A DNA stretch of 64,000 nt from Hyphococcus sp. (GTDB taxonomy: Bacteria; Pseudomonadota; Alphaproteobacteria; Caulobacterales; Parvularculaceae): assembly GCA_028285645.1 (NCBI GenBank), contig JANQOV010000061.1:1-64000 (forward strand). The letters are read 5' to 3'. Shown here piece after piece: positions 49,647 through 59,250 of this stretch (position 1 is the stretch's first letter; every line of letters begins with the position of its first letter). Below the pieces are notes generated by a model. That model searched no databases. It had not been told where the DNA came from and saw only the letters and a program-made list of their open reading frames with translations. A program made the position numbers and the translations under genes.

Positions 49647-50273
49647 ATGAGCAAACCGGACATCGCCACCTCCGTGCCTCGCCAGCAACGCGCGATCGCC
49701 ACATATGAACGGCTCTTGGAAAGCGCCGGCGAACTTCTCGCCGCGCACGACTTTGAAAAAGTATCGACCAACTTGATCGCCGAGCATGCCGGCGTTTCGC
49801 CGCCAGCCCTCTATCGCTATTTTGCTGATAAATACGACCTCATTGGTGCGGTCGGAAAACGATGGATCGGGCTCAAAGATAAGCTGATCCTTAACATTGG
49901 CACACAGATCAAAGAAGACCCGGATTACGTCCTGACCTCGCCCATGGTCGAGGACTTGCTGCGCGAGATGGTCGCGATCACCGAAGATTTCACCGGCGGC
50001 GTTGCAGTCATGCGATGTCTTCGAACCGTGCCGCAACTCAACCATATCGTGAACGAGTCCCATGATGAGATGGCGCGTTCACTCTGTGAGGCGGCAACAT
50101 CCGTGCATACTGAGCTTGATGAAGCAGAGATCTATCGCCAGGTCCGCCTCTCCATGGAGATTGGCTATTCCGCGATGGAATTTGTACTAGGCGATCCAAG
50201 CATCGATCGAAAGACGACACTACGCGACGCCTCCCTGGCGATCGCGGCCTTCAGCGATCTCATACAATCTTGA
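49647..50273 (+). CDS. TetR family transcriptional regulator
   Basis: TYERLLESAGELLAAHDFEKVSTNLIAEHAGVSPPALYRYFADKYDLIGAV HTH; ATG 49647. Confidence 0.93.
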   Translation: MSKPDIATSVPRQQRAIATYERLLESAGELLAAHDFEKVSTNLIAEHAGVSPPALYRYFADKYDLIGAVGKRWIGLKDKLILNIGTQIKEDPDYVLTSPMVEDLLREMVAITEDFTGGVAVMRCLRTVPQLNHIVNESHDEMARSLCEAATSVHTELDEAEIYRQVRLSMEIGYSAMEFVLGDPSIDRKTTLRDASLAIAAFSDLIQS

Positions 50274-50427
50274 TCGGAACGCCTGGCCGATCGACCGCGC
50301 ATCATGCGCCCCTGTTTTGGATCCAGTCTTCATCCGTTTCTCCAGACGTGCGGCGTGCGCTGGTCGCGAGGGAGGAAAAACGCGACCGGCGCACGCCGGT
50401 TCTAGGCTTGAGACGCAAGCCAGAGGG

Positions 50428-53220
50428 TTAGAACTCCTTGCGAATGGAAACGCCCCATTGCCGCGGCGGCGTGATGTAGCTGTTGAACGAGCCGGCTTGG
50501 GCAACCGAGTTGAAAAAGGTGATGTTGGAATCGTCATCGGTGAGATTGCGGCCCCACACATTGATGGCGAACCCGTTCTCCATCAGTAGCAAGATATTGG
50601 CATTGATCTGGTTGACCTTGCGGGTCGGCGCGGAACCATTTTCCGGCTCAAACAGACTGACCTCATTCTCATAGAGATATTCAATCCGGGGCGTGAGCGT
50701 CGTCCCGTTGCCGAGATCAAAGCGGTAGCTAGCTGATGTCGTTAGGCTCACATCATGGATGCCGGATGGTCGCGTGCCGGAAATATCAACGCTGTTGACC
50801 GCCGGATCTGCGCAGGCTGCGACAATCTCCGGATCGGTAATCGATAAGAAGCCTGCTGACGGACAGGGCGCGGCCTCAAAGCTCTCAAACTCTGGATCAA
50901 GATAAGTCAGACCAAAGAAGAGATTGAGCGGGTCGATCGGATTGACCGACGCTTCAACTTCTACGCCTTGGACCGTCTGCTTGCCGGCATTTGAAAGCTG
51001 TTGCCCAATACCGGTGAAGATCACCGATTGGAAATCATCCACAGACTGATCAAACAGCGCGAGATTGATATAGCCCCAGTCATAAGCGGCTTTAACGCCG
51101 ATCTCGAAAACCCGGACATCTTCGCCGCCGGCAAAACGGCCAACGATAGATCCATCGGCAGCTGTGGTCGGCGGCAAAGTGGTGAGCGCCAGGTTCGAGG
51201 CCGGTGGTTTGTATCCGGTCGAATAGCTGAAATAAGTGTTGATGTTCTCAGTGACGTCATAGGCGAGACGTCCTGTGAAAGTGAAAGCGTCATCGACAAC
51301 GTAGCCGTCATCGCTCAATGTGATGTCATCATCACGCACCGCTCCATCGGCCGGGAAGCTTGGCCCAAGCCTGAAAATCTGGAAGGGTTCGAGGAGCGTC
51401 AAGCCAAGACCCGCCGCCAAAAATGGACTTGGCGTAGCGAGGCCTTGGGAGACCAGGGTCGCGTTGGTAATGGCGCCCTGAAGCGCCGTAGCGCGATCAA
51501 GGGCGAAAGTGGGGCTCGTCGCGGAAGCGATCGCGGCGGCGGCAAAGAATGGGGTCGGATTATTAAGAACGAACGGCGTCCCAATTGCTTGGCCGAGAAG
51601 GTTCGCAGCTTCAAGCGAGATGCCTGACGTACCGAACTGCGCAAGATCGATGTTTTGGAAAGGATCGGTCTGCGTGAGCAGTCCGGTCACTTCTTTTTTG
51701 TCGCGCGTATAACCAACCCCGCCGGTGAGCGTCAGACGATCGGTGATCGCCCAATCGGTCTGAACAAAGAGCGAGAAGAGCTCATTGTCTTGCTCAAACC
51801 GGCCCATGGGGCCTGCGCCTTCAGCATAACTTGATCCTGTCGGCAAAACGCTTGGACCGCCAAGTGGGGAAAGCTCCGGAAAGAGCGCTGGGCCAGTGAG
51901 CGCCGAATCGGCTGTCAGGGCGCCGATCAATTGCGTCGCCCCTTCAACGACTGCAAGGTTTGTGTTGGCCGGGGCCAGCAAGGCGTCGCCAAAAGCGCGC
52001 CAGTCCGCGCCGCCGAGCCCCGCCGTGTCAAAGGTCAGGTCTTCATTGAAGTAAAACCCGCCCGCGAGCCAATTGAAGGTCCCGATATCGCTTTCCCACT
52101 CGCCGGCGATGCGCAGCTCTTGAGTAAAGGTGTCAAAATCGAGCGTCCGCGGTTGGCGGATCAAATCGGCGCCCGTGAAGTCGGCGTCGATGGAGTTGAA
52201 ATCGGTTTGTGACCGAAAAGCTGTGATCGACGTCACCGTTCCCCAGCCAAGATCCCAATCGCCCTGGAGTGAAAGGCCTTTGCCATCAAGCTCATTGCGC
52301 GGCTCAGGATCGACCGCGACCAGCCGGTCGCCGGGATCGGCATCCGCCGGCGGCACCAGGCCGCCAAGCACGCCGCCAATCAATTGGGAAGTCACGGGGC
52401 CTTGTTCAAAAAAGATTGCGCCGCAGCAGGTCTCGTCGATTTCATCGATATCGCCTATGAGCCGAAACGAGATTTTCTCGGTCGGCTCCCAAAGCAATTG
52501 TCCGCGCACCGACCAGCGATCGCGATCATTGATGTTCTCTGACCCGTTCACAAGATTGGTGTAGGTCCCGTCGCGATTGTTGGTGGTTCCTGAAATGCGG
52601 AAAGCAAGCTCATCGGTAATCGGTCCAGACAGCGTGCCGCGGAAACGCACCGTATCAAGATTGCCGACCGTCGCTTCGACCGAGCCTTCCCAATCAAAGG
52701 AGGGGGCCTTCGTCGTCACATTGATCGCGCCCACCGACACGTTTTTTCCGAACAAGGTCGATTGCGGTCCTCTCAACACCTCGACCCGTTCAAGGGTCGG
52801 GAAGTCGAACAAGGAGGAGGAAACGCGCGAACGGAAGACGCCGTCCACAAAGACGCCTACGGAGGGATCGATCCCTGGGTTGTTGGAGCCATTGCCAAAG
52901 CCGCGAATGGCGAACACGGTGCTTGACGAGGTCTGCAGCTGATTGACCCGCAAAGAGGGGACGCTGGCCTGCAAATCAATGATGTCGATAATCTCGGCAT
53001 TGTCGATGAGCTCTCCCGCTACCACGCTCACGGCGACGGGAACTTCTTGCAAGGTCTGCTGACGTTTGTTCGCGGTAACGATCACGGTGTCCACGGCGGT
53101 TTCCGTTTCGGACGTATCGCCTATCTCCTGCGCGGCCGTCGCGCCGGCCAAAAGCGCTGAAACTGCGACACTGCCGGCGAGCGATGCCCGCCATTTCTTC
53201 GAACGCATTTGAATGCACAT
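50428..53220 (-). CDS. TonB-dependent receptor
   Basis: Signal peptide, DTVIVTANKRQQTLQEVPVAVSVV, VEVLRGPQSTLFGKNVSVGAINVTTKAP, C-terminal WGVSIRKEF; start at 53220 (MCIQMRSKKW). Confidence 0.95.
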   Translation of the reverse strand: MCIQMRSKKWRASLAGSVAVSALLAGATAAQEIGDTSETETAVDTVIVTANKRQQTLQEVPVAVSVVAGELIDNAEIIDIIDLQASVPSLRVNQLQTSSSTVFAIRGFGNGSNNPGIDPSVGVFVDGVFRSRVSSSLFDFPTLERVEVLRGPQSTLFGKNVSVGAINVTTKAPSFDWEGSVEATVGNLDTVRFRGTLSGPITDELAFRISGTTNNRDGTYTNLVNGSENINDRDRWSVRGQLLWEPTEKISFRLIGDIDEIDETCCGAIFFEQGPVTSQLIGGVLGGLVPPADADPGDRLVAVDPEPRNELDGKGLSLQGDWDLGWGTVTSITAFRSQTDFNSIDADFTGADLIRQPRTLDFDTFTQELRIAGEWESDIGTFNWLAGGFYFNEDLTFDTAGLGGADWRAFGDALLAPANTNLAVVEGATQLIGALTADSALTGPALFPELSPLGGPSVLPTGSSYAEGAGPMGRFEQDNELFSLFVQTDWAITDRLTLTGGVGYTRDKKEVTGLLTQTDPFQNIDLAQFGTSGISLEAANLLGQAIGTPFVLNNPTPFFAAAAIASATSPTFALDRATALQGAITNATLVSQGLATPSPFLAAGLGLTLLEPFQIFRLGPSFPADGAVRDDDITLSDDGYVVDDAFTFTGRLAYDVTENINTYFSYSTGYKPPASNLALTTLPPTTAADGSIVGRFAGGEDVRVFEIGVKAAYDWGYINLALFDQSVDDFQSVIFTGIGQQLSNAGKQTVQGVEVEASVNPIDPLNLFFGLTYLDPEFESFEAAPCPSAGFLSITDPEIVAACADPAVNSVDISGTRPSGIHDVSLTTSASYRFDLGNGTTLTPRIEYLYENEVSLFEPENGSAPTRKVNQINANILLLMENGFAINVWGRNLTDDDSNITFFNSVAQAGSFNSYITPPRQWGVSIRKEF

Positions 53221-53307
53221 GTTTTCCTCCCGAGCGCTTTGGCTTGCGATGGCGCCGCCGGTTAATCGCGTCGCCGCTATGGAAATCGCGCGGCAAACCG
53301 GCATTTT

Positions 53308-53375
53308 GCTAGTTATGACTATATATTAGCTATAGCTAGCATTTGCGTCCACGCATAAAGCTAGCGCTCGCTAGT
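53308..53375. promoter_or_regulatory. Cluster of GCTAG/TAGC motifs in TonB receptor promoter
   Basis: GCTAG 53308-53312; TAGCTATAGCTA palindrome 53327-53338; CTAGCG-ct-CGCTAG 53361-53374. Confidence 0.45.
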
Positions 53376-53432
53376 TTTTGGCTCGCTGTCGTATTATTGC
53401 AACGCGGTGGCAGTCGCAGGCGTGAATGGCGC

Positions 53433-55616
53433 CTAGCGGTGACCTGGTGCGTAGTCCGCGGTTGCTTCGGCTAACGCCGCCTCCAACGTCATCGGAGGAG
53501 TACGGAATTTTTCTTTCGCAAAGAGCTCGGCTTGATCGGCATAGTGAGGAGAGGCCGGGTCCATTTTGTTCGCGCCGAAATGATAGACGCTCTCGATCGA
53601 CATGTTTCCGTCCAGATCCCACTCGATGAAATATTGAAGGCTGTCGCCAGCGATCGCGGCAAGCGGGCCGTCTTTCGGATTGTCGGTGGAATAAATCGCG
53701 CGCAGGACATCCGGTCCGCCGCGCAGCGGTAAATCCACATCCCCGCGCTTGAGACGGTTGACCTCGCCCCAGGTCGGATCGATCCGCCCAAAGCCTTCTT
53801 TGAGTTCCGCTATGGCTTGGCGCACCGCTTCGACCTTGTCCGTCAGGATCGGATCCGACTTCGTTGGATTGATCTGAATGCCGTAAAGGAGATGCCCAAT
53901 CCGGGTTGCGAGCGCCGCCTCTCGCGAGTCGACCTCGGTATTTCCGTCCCAACCGCTGAGGAGCGCAAGCGCGTCAGCGAATTCTGGTTCGCCTGCGATC
54001 GTCGGGTCTGATTGGATCTCTTGCAGCAGCGTCATCAAATAGGAGTCTTCGGCGTAATAGCCGTCCATCTTATAGTCCAGGATGTCGTCGCGGCTGATCG
54101 AGGGATCGGAGTCGAACAGACGAAAGATCCGTAAGCCGCGATTGCTGGTTTCGCTGACGACCCCGACATGATCCGGAAAATCAGCTGGGTCCGGATTGTC
54201 GCCGGCGCCCGTCACATGAAACGGGTCATGGTTCGCAGAGACCACGAAACCAGACGGCGGGTTCTCCACAAACGGCATGACTGATCGAAATGGATGGATG
54301 CCGGTCCAAAGCAAATCGCTGCGATCGCCCGGCGCAATCGTCGACCAATCCCATTCGGCTGACCGGATCGGCGAGCGCGCATTATAGTAGTACGCGATGT
54401 TGCCGGTTTTATCGGCGTAGATCACATTGAACGCTGCAACGCCTTGGCGGTTCATGGCGCTCAGCCAATCGGCTTGGGTCTTCGCCTTGTTCATCCCGTA
54501 AAGTTGTTCGATCGATTGAATGTCGCCATAGCCTGCAAAAGAAATCGCGAACCATCCATTTGGCGTTTCCAAGACTGGCCCGTGTACGGAATGATAAACT
54601 TTGCGTTTGACCGTGATGGTGATCGGTCCCCAAAGCTTTACTTTCAGATGGGCCGTCGAGATCTCAAAATCCCGCCACTCGCCGTCAAGCAGGTACTGGG
54701 TTGGATCTTTCGGATCATTGACCTCCATTTCATAGACATCAATCAGGTCCGGCTTGCTCACCGTGATGGTCCAGGCAAGCTCGGAATTGGCGCCAAATAT
54801 GGAAAACGGCGACCCTGTAACGAAAGCCCCATAAATGTCCCACCCTTCATTGGATTGGACCCGGGCTTCATAAAGCGCCGTCGGGCCTACAAAAGGTTGG
54901 TGGGCGTTTGAGAAAAGCCGCGTGTGGCCGTCCGGCGAACGCGACGGAGCGACGGCGATTGCATTCGACCCGATGATCGATGTGTCAACGCCAACATAAG
55001 AGGCGTACTCACGCCCCGTCATCGGGACGCTCGCCTGCTCACTGCTGTCCGCACTCTCGTCGTCGAACAAATCCGTAAGCACATCATCAAGACCATAAAC
55101 GAAGGGCCCGCGGGTCTTTGGCGCCGAGGCGACTTCAAACCCCGTCAGCGGCGCAAAGCCTTTGGTGCAGCGGCCGGCCTCTTCAGCGCAGTAGAAGTTA
55201 ATCCCGTCCGCGTAGGCGTCGAGCAAAGCGCGAACCTCTGGCGACAGATCGATTTCGTACTTCTCATTGAAGGTCTCTCGCACTCGCATGGCGGCAATGA
55301 GATAGTCGGTTTTGGCGCCTTCGCGGCCCGTGGTCTCACCCATCTGGCCGCGGGCGAAGACAAAGCTCTGTTCAATATTGCTGATGTTGTCCTCAGCTTG
55401 CGCGTAGGCGAAGCCGAAAGCCGCGTCGACATCCCGCTCGCCAAAGACGTGGGGCACGCCATAAGCATCGCGCACAATGCGAACGTCATAGAGATCGCCG
55501 CGCGCAAGCGCTGCCTCCCAGTCAAAAGGATCCGGCGCGAAGACGCCCGTGACCCAAGCGAAAGCCGCGCCGCCAAGCGCAAACAAAGCAATAATAATGA
55601 CGAGGATCTTCTTCAT
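53433..55616 (-). CDS. Penicillin acylase family (Ntn-hydrolase) protein
   Basis: Signal peptide; IVRDAYGVPHVFGERDVDAAFGFAYAQAEDN; IIGSNAIAVAPSRSPDGHTRLFSNAHQPF beta-chain Ser junction. Confidence 0.93.
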   Translation of the reverse strand: MKKILVIIIALFALGGAAFAWVTGVFAPDPFDWEAALARGDLYDVRIVRDAYGVPHVFGERDVDAAFGFAYAQAEDNISNIEQSFVFARGQMGETTGREGAKTDYLIAAMRVRETFNEKYEIDLSPEVRALLDAYADGINFYCAEEAGRCTKGFAPLTGFEVASAPKTRGPFVYGLDDVLTDLFDDESADSSEQASVPMTGREYASYVGVDTSIIGSNAIAVAPSRSPDGHTRLFSNAHQPFVGPTALYEARVQSNEGWDIYGAFVTGSPFSIFGANSELAWTITVSKPDLIDVYEMEVNDPKDPTQYLLDGEWRDFEISTAHLKVKLWGPITITVKRKVYHSVHGPVLETPNGWFAISFAGYGDIQSIEQLYGMNKAKTQADWLSAMNRQGVAAFNVIYADKTGNIAYYYNARSPIRSAEWDWSTIAPGDRSDLLWTGIHPFRSVMPFVENPPSGFVVSANHDPFHVTGAGDNPDPADFPDHVGVVSETSNRGLRIFRLFDSDPSISRDDILDYKMDGYYAEDSYLMTLLQEIQSDPTIAGEPEFADALALLSGWDGNTEVDSREAALATRIGHLLYGIQINPTKSDPILTDKVEAVRQAIAELKEGFGRIDPTWGEVNRLKRGDVDLPLRGGPDVLRAIYSTDNPKDGPLAAIAGDSLQYFIEWDLDGNMSIESVYHFGANKMDPASPHYADQAELFAKEKFRTPPMTLEAALAEATADYAPGHR

Positions 55617-55760
55617 GGCCCGCCGGTTAGCTTACTCGCGAGGCGAGCTTGTTCCTTGATTGACAGAAATGTTAGCGGGAACTAGCTTATTGTCAATCGT
55701 ATGGCGCCGCTCAGCTTTGTTGCTCAGCGCCTATGGCTAAAAGCTTCGGCTCAATCGAGT

Positions 55761-56399
55761 ATGAAACAATCAATGGGGCGGAACGCGGCTATGCAAAAGA
55801 CAATCCTCATCGCACTCGCTTGCGTCGTCGCCGGTCTCGTCATTGGCGCTGGCGCCGCGTTGGTGCGCAGCGGCCAAAACCAATTGGGCGGCGATAAGCC
55901 GGGTGCAGTCGTCGACGGGGCCTGGAAAACCGATTTTGAGATCGGCTCGGAAAACGCCTCTGGCGCGCTCCGTGCACGGATCGCCCGCAAAGGTTTATTC
56001 GCGTTGAAGCGCACAGAGACGGTCTACTATACGCGCTCCATCGACGCGGCTGGACGCGATCTCGACGCCAATTGCAGCTACCGTCTTTCCGGCGCCGGCT
56101 TTCCCGCTGAATGGTGGTCTATCACGCTTTATGATGAGGCGAGCTATCTCGCGAAAAATCGTGACGGCGCTGCATCTATAAACCGCGATGAAGTCATCGC
56201 TGATGACGAGGGGTGGACCGCGATTGTCAGCGCTTCGCGGCCAGACGAGGCAGTCAATTGGATTTCCACCAATGGCGCACAAACTTTTGACCTCACTTTG
56301 CGCCTCTATCGTCCGCACCTTGATTATCTCATGTCCGGCGAGGTCTCAGGCTTTCCAACGCTGGAACGTCTTTCGTGCGGTGAAGGAGCAGCTTCATGA
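55761..56399 (+). CDS. DUF1214-like domain protein
   Basis: N-terminal TM; TVYYTRSIDAAGRDLDANCSYRLSGAGFPAEWWSITLYDE...NRDEVIADDEGWTAIVSA; start ATG 55761 or 55791. Confidence 0.72.
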   Translation: MKQSMGRNAAMQKTILIALACVVAGLVIGAGAALVRSGQNQLGGDKPGAVVDGAWKTDFEIGSENASGALRARIARKGLFALKRTETVYYTRSIDAAGRDLDANCSYRLSGAGFPAEWWSITLYDEASYLAKNRDGAASINRDEVIADDEGWTAIVSASRPDEAVNWISTNGAQTFDLTLRLYRPHLDYLMSGEVSGFPTLERLSCGEGAAS

Positions 56400-56920
56400 T
56401 CCGTATCGCGATCTTTGCTGTCGCTCTTCTCGTCGCGACATTCGCGGGTTGGGGCGCCATGAATTGGGCGATCCCGAAAGTCATCATGATCAAAGCTATG
56501 GAAGGGCTGGCCGAACGCGGCGCTGGCGTGAACGCGATGACGTTGCGCGAACCGGCTGACCCTTATCGCCAATTTGTCGTGCGTCCGTCGCCGGATCTTT
56601 TGTATTCGACCTGCGTTTATGATCTGGAAAGCGCGCCTTTGCGCATCAGCATCGGCCCCACCAATGGCTATTTGTCGGTCTCCTTTTTTGATCATATCAC
56701 GAACAATTATGAGACGCTGACAGGCGATCTCTTCACGCCGCAGCGTTCGGACGTCATCCTTGTACAAAAAGGCCAAGACGCGCCGTCTGGCGCGCAACTG
56801 GTTACGAGCCCATCGACACGGGGGCTCGTGCTGGTGCGCCGCCAGATTTCTGGCGAAGGCAGCCTGCCAGTCATGCAAGCCGCGCAAGTAAAAGACGATT
56901 GCGCGAGCGTGACATCTTAG
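56396..56920 (+). CDS. DUF1254-like domain protein
   Basis: ATGA overlap with the DUF1214 gene; SPDLLYSTCVYDLESAPLRISIGPTNGYLSVSFFDHITNNYETL. Confidence 0.68.
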   Translation: MIRIAIFAVALLVATFAGWGAMNWAIPKVIMIKAMEGLAERGAGVNAMTLREPADPYRQFVVRPSPDLLYSTCVYDLESAPLRISIGPTNGYLSVSFFDHITNNYETLTGDLFTPQRSDVILVQKGQDAPSGAQLVTSPSTRGLVLVRRQISGEGSLPVMQAAQVKDDCASVTS

Positions 56921-56945
56921 GCCACGGAAACTCGCAGGGGGGCGC

Positions 56946-57605
56946 TTACCGGTAAGCGTCCAGCGGTTCGTCCACCCGCACGACAACGCTGTTAAAAGCC
57001 GCAATCGCATTGCAAGCGTCTCTGATTGTCGCCACGCGATCGAGTTCTGGATTCTCCAACACAAATTCGATCACGGTGTAGCCGATCTCGATAGAAAGGA
57101 GCGATTGGCGGTAGATCTCCCCTTCGGAAAGTTCCGGCCGGTGGATGACGGCGGCGGCGGCCAAAGCCGTCGCCATTTCATGGTGAGAATCGGTGCGGAC
57201 ATGGCTGAGGGCCGGCACAACGCGCAGACATCTCATTACCCGAACCCCGCCCGGAATCGCTTCGGTCACTTCAACAGTCTTGAGATTAAGGCGGATCAGG
57301 ATCGCGCTGGTCAAAACATAGTCAGGGTCGGTGAAGAGATTCTCACCGACTTCCGCAAGAAGCGCGTTTTGCGCCTCCATGACGAACCGTCCGAAAGCGC
57401 CGATGAGGTCGTATTTGTCTTTGAAATAGCGATAAAGCGCTGGAGGAGATACGCCGGCGCGCTCGGCGATCATATTGGTCGACACCCGCTCAAACCCGAC
57501 CTCGTCCAGGAGTTCACCCGTGACCGCAACAAGCCGGTCATAGGTCTCCTTCGCGCGTTTTTGGCGGGGTACAGAGGTTTTGGCGGGAGATTTCGGCATC
57601 GGCAA
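56946..57605 (-). CDS. TetR family transcriptional regulator, close paralog of 49647-50273
   Basis: TYDRLVAVTGELLDEVGFERVSTNMIAERAGVSPPALYRYFKDKYDLIGAFG. Confidence 0.93.
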   Translation of the reverse strand: MPMPKSPAKTSVPRQKRAKETYDRLVAVTGELLDEVGFERVSTNMIAERAGVSPPALYRYFKDKYDLIGAFGRFVMEAQNALLAEVGENLFTDPDYVLTSAILIRLNLKTVEVTEAIPGGVRVMRCLRVVPALSHVRTDSHHEMATALAAAAVIHRPELSEGEIYRQSLLSIEIGYTVIEFVLENPELDRVATIRDACNAIAAFNSVVVRVDEPLDAYR

Positions 57606-57989
57606 TGGAGGTTTCGATAGGTGCTGGTCGTGTTTTTTCGCTGACGAAATTGGCCATTCTTTTGAACGGCTTCGCTTTCAGACTGCAATAGAGCGTTTTG
57701 AAGAAAAAGGGGGCGCCGGTTGATAGTTCCCGCCCGTCCTCTCCGTTTCAGAACACTCAATCAAAGAGGTTGGAGCATTCGTCTGATTCTAGCCAAGGTC
57801 AGCAGGCTCTGAGGGGGTGGCGCTAAACACTCTAGAGCGGATTTTTGGCGTACGAGGCGAAAGCCGCCATCTTTGACCGATCGAAGTATGCGACGCTGAG
57901 ATGCGGATTGAACAACCGGTCGATGACCGATTCAGTTCTGTTTCCAATATGCCTGAATTCGTCGGCGACAGAGCCGCGCGCTCACTGAT

Positions 57990-59108
57990 TCAGCGTTCGT
58001 CGATCCGCGAAAGCGTGGCTGTTACGTCGACGCCGTCTCTGGGCAAGTAGGCGCGCAAGAGCACGTAATAGGGGACGCTGCTGGTTGGCAGACCGTTTTG
58101 TCCCAGCCCGTCCGGACTAAGAACAATCGTATATCCGCCATCGCTGTTCGGCTCCATTGTGTAGCTGGTTCTGTCATAGATTTGCTGTTCGTTGGGAATA
58201 AGCAATTTTGTTTCGAGAGAATAAGGCGTCACCGAAATGTAGCCATTGTCCTTGACCAAACCCGCAGGCACATCGAGCCTGTACCGGCCGTCTGGATCGA
58301 TGGGTGAGCCGTCGACGTCTGCAAAGGCGGACCAGTATCGCACGAAATCAAAGGGCGTCGCCAACTGGCCGATCATAACGGCGACTGCGAGATATTTTGG
58401 CGGCACGTCTCCTGACTTTTTGGGGATCGCGCCTTTTTGCAAAGCCCCCTCTGCAGAAAGGCGCCGATGCTCGCCGACAAGATAGGCTTCCGTCGTTGCC
58501 TCCAAGCCATCAGGGACTGGATCGAGCGGATAAGACATATCGCCGGCGCCGCCTTGCATGATGATTTGTTTGCTTAACGCGCGCACCTCGTTGAGATTGT
58601 CGACGACCAACATGCGCGTAAAGACGAGACCCTGATCGGTTTCCAATGTAACGATGTTGGCGTCCTCGTCCGGGGACGCTTGATCCGGCCGCTTGATGAC
58701 GATGGGCTTGTCAGGGTTTACGATCACAGCAGGCACATTATGGCGCATGTCGTAAACCGCGACCGAGAAAAACCTGTCGTAGGCTGGCGTCGTCAGGATA
58801 ACCGGGCCGTCTGAAAGGCTGAACCAGTTATAACCATAGTCGACGGTCGCCTGAGGCGAAACGACGGTTGCGTCGGTTGGATCGACAAGACCTGTGAATG
58901 AAAACGTACCCGGAGAATTGTCCTCCAGCCAGGCTTGCATCATTCGAACCTGTTTGATCTGAGGATAGACCTCGATAAATGCGTCGATTTCCGACTGGTC
59001 GAAAGATTGTTTCTGGATAGGCTTGCTTTGTGCGGCTGCGGTTGCGGCGCCGATCAGGCCTATCGATGCAAGCCCGATAAGAGGCGTCACAAAAGACATT
59101 ATCCTCAT
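57990..59108 (-). CDS. DUF1254/DUF1214 domain secreted protein
   Basis: Signal peptide MRIMSFVTPLIGLASIGLIGAATAAAQ; VDYGYNWFSLSDGPVILTTPAYDRFFSVAVYDMRHNVPAVI; C-terminal YTIVLSPDGLGQNGLPTSSVPYYVLLRAYLP. Start ATG 59108. Confidence 0.78.
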   Translation of the reverse strand: MRIMSFVTPLIGLASIGLIGAATAAAQSKPIQKQSFDQSEIDAFIEVYPQIKQVRMMQAWLEDNSPGTFSFTGLVDPTDATVVSPQATVDYGYNWFSLSDGPVILTTPAYDRFFSVAVYDMRHNVPAVIVNPDKPIVIKRPDQASPDEDANIVTLETDQGLVFTRMLVVDNLNEVRALSKQIIMQGGAGDMSYPLDPVPDGLEATTEAYLVGEHRRLSAEGALQKGAIPKKSGDVPPKYLAVAVMIGQLATPFDFVRYWSAFADVDGSPIDPDGRYRLDVPAGLVKDNGYISVTPYSLETKLLIPNEQQIYDRTSYTMEPNSDGGYTIVLSPDGLGQNGLPTSSVPYYVLLRAYLPRDGVDVTATLSRIDER

Positions 59109-59250
59109 TTCCGAAGCTCCTTTGGATCCGTGATGTAAGCCGATGTTCAGGCCTAAAACAGTCAACGCCGATTGGCTGCTCGCAAAATGAATAGGTCTTT
59201 CCCACCCCGGATTAAACAGGCTGGGCCGTGCGGCGGCAGTCAGTCGCAGA

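Noticed and set aside
54924-55685. 253-aa plus-strand ORF opposite the penicillin acylase
   Set aside because: Antisense shadow ORF; the Ntn-hydrolase on the other strand is well supported.
56324-57064. 246-aa minus-strand ORF overlapping the DUF1254 gene
   Set aside because: Would overlap two supported genes and shows no family features.
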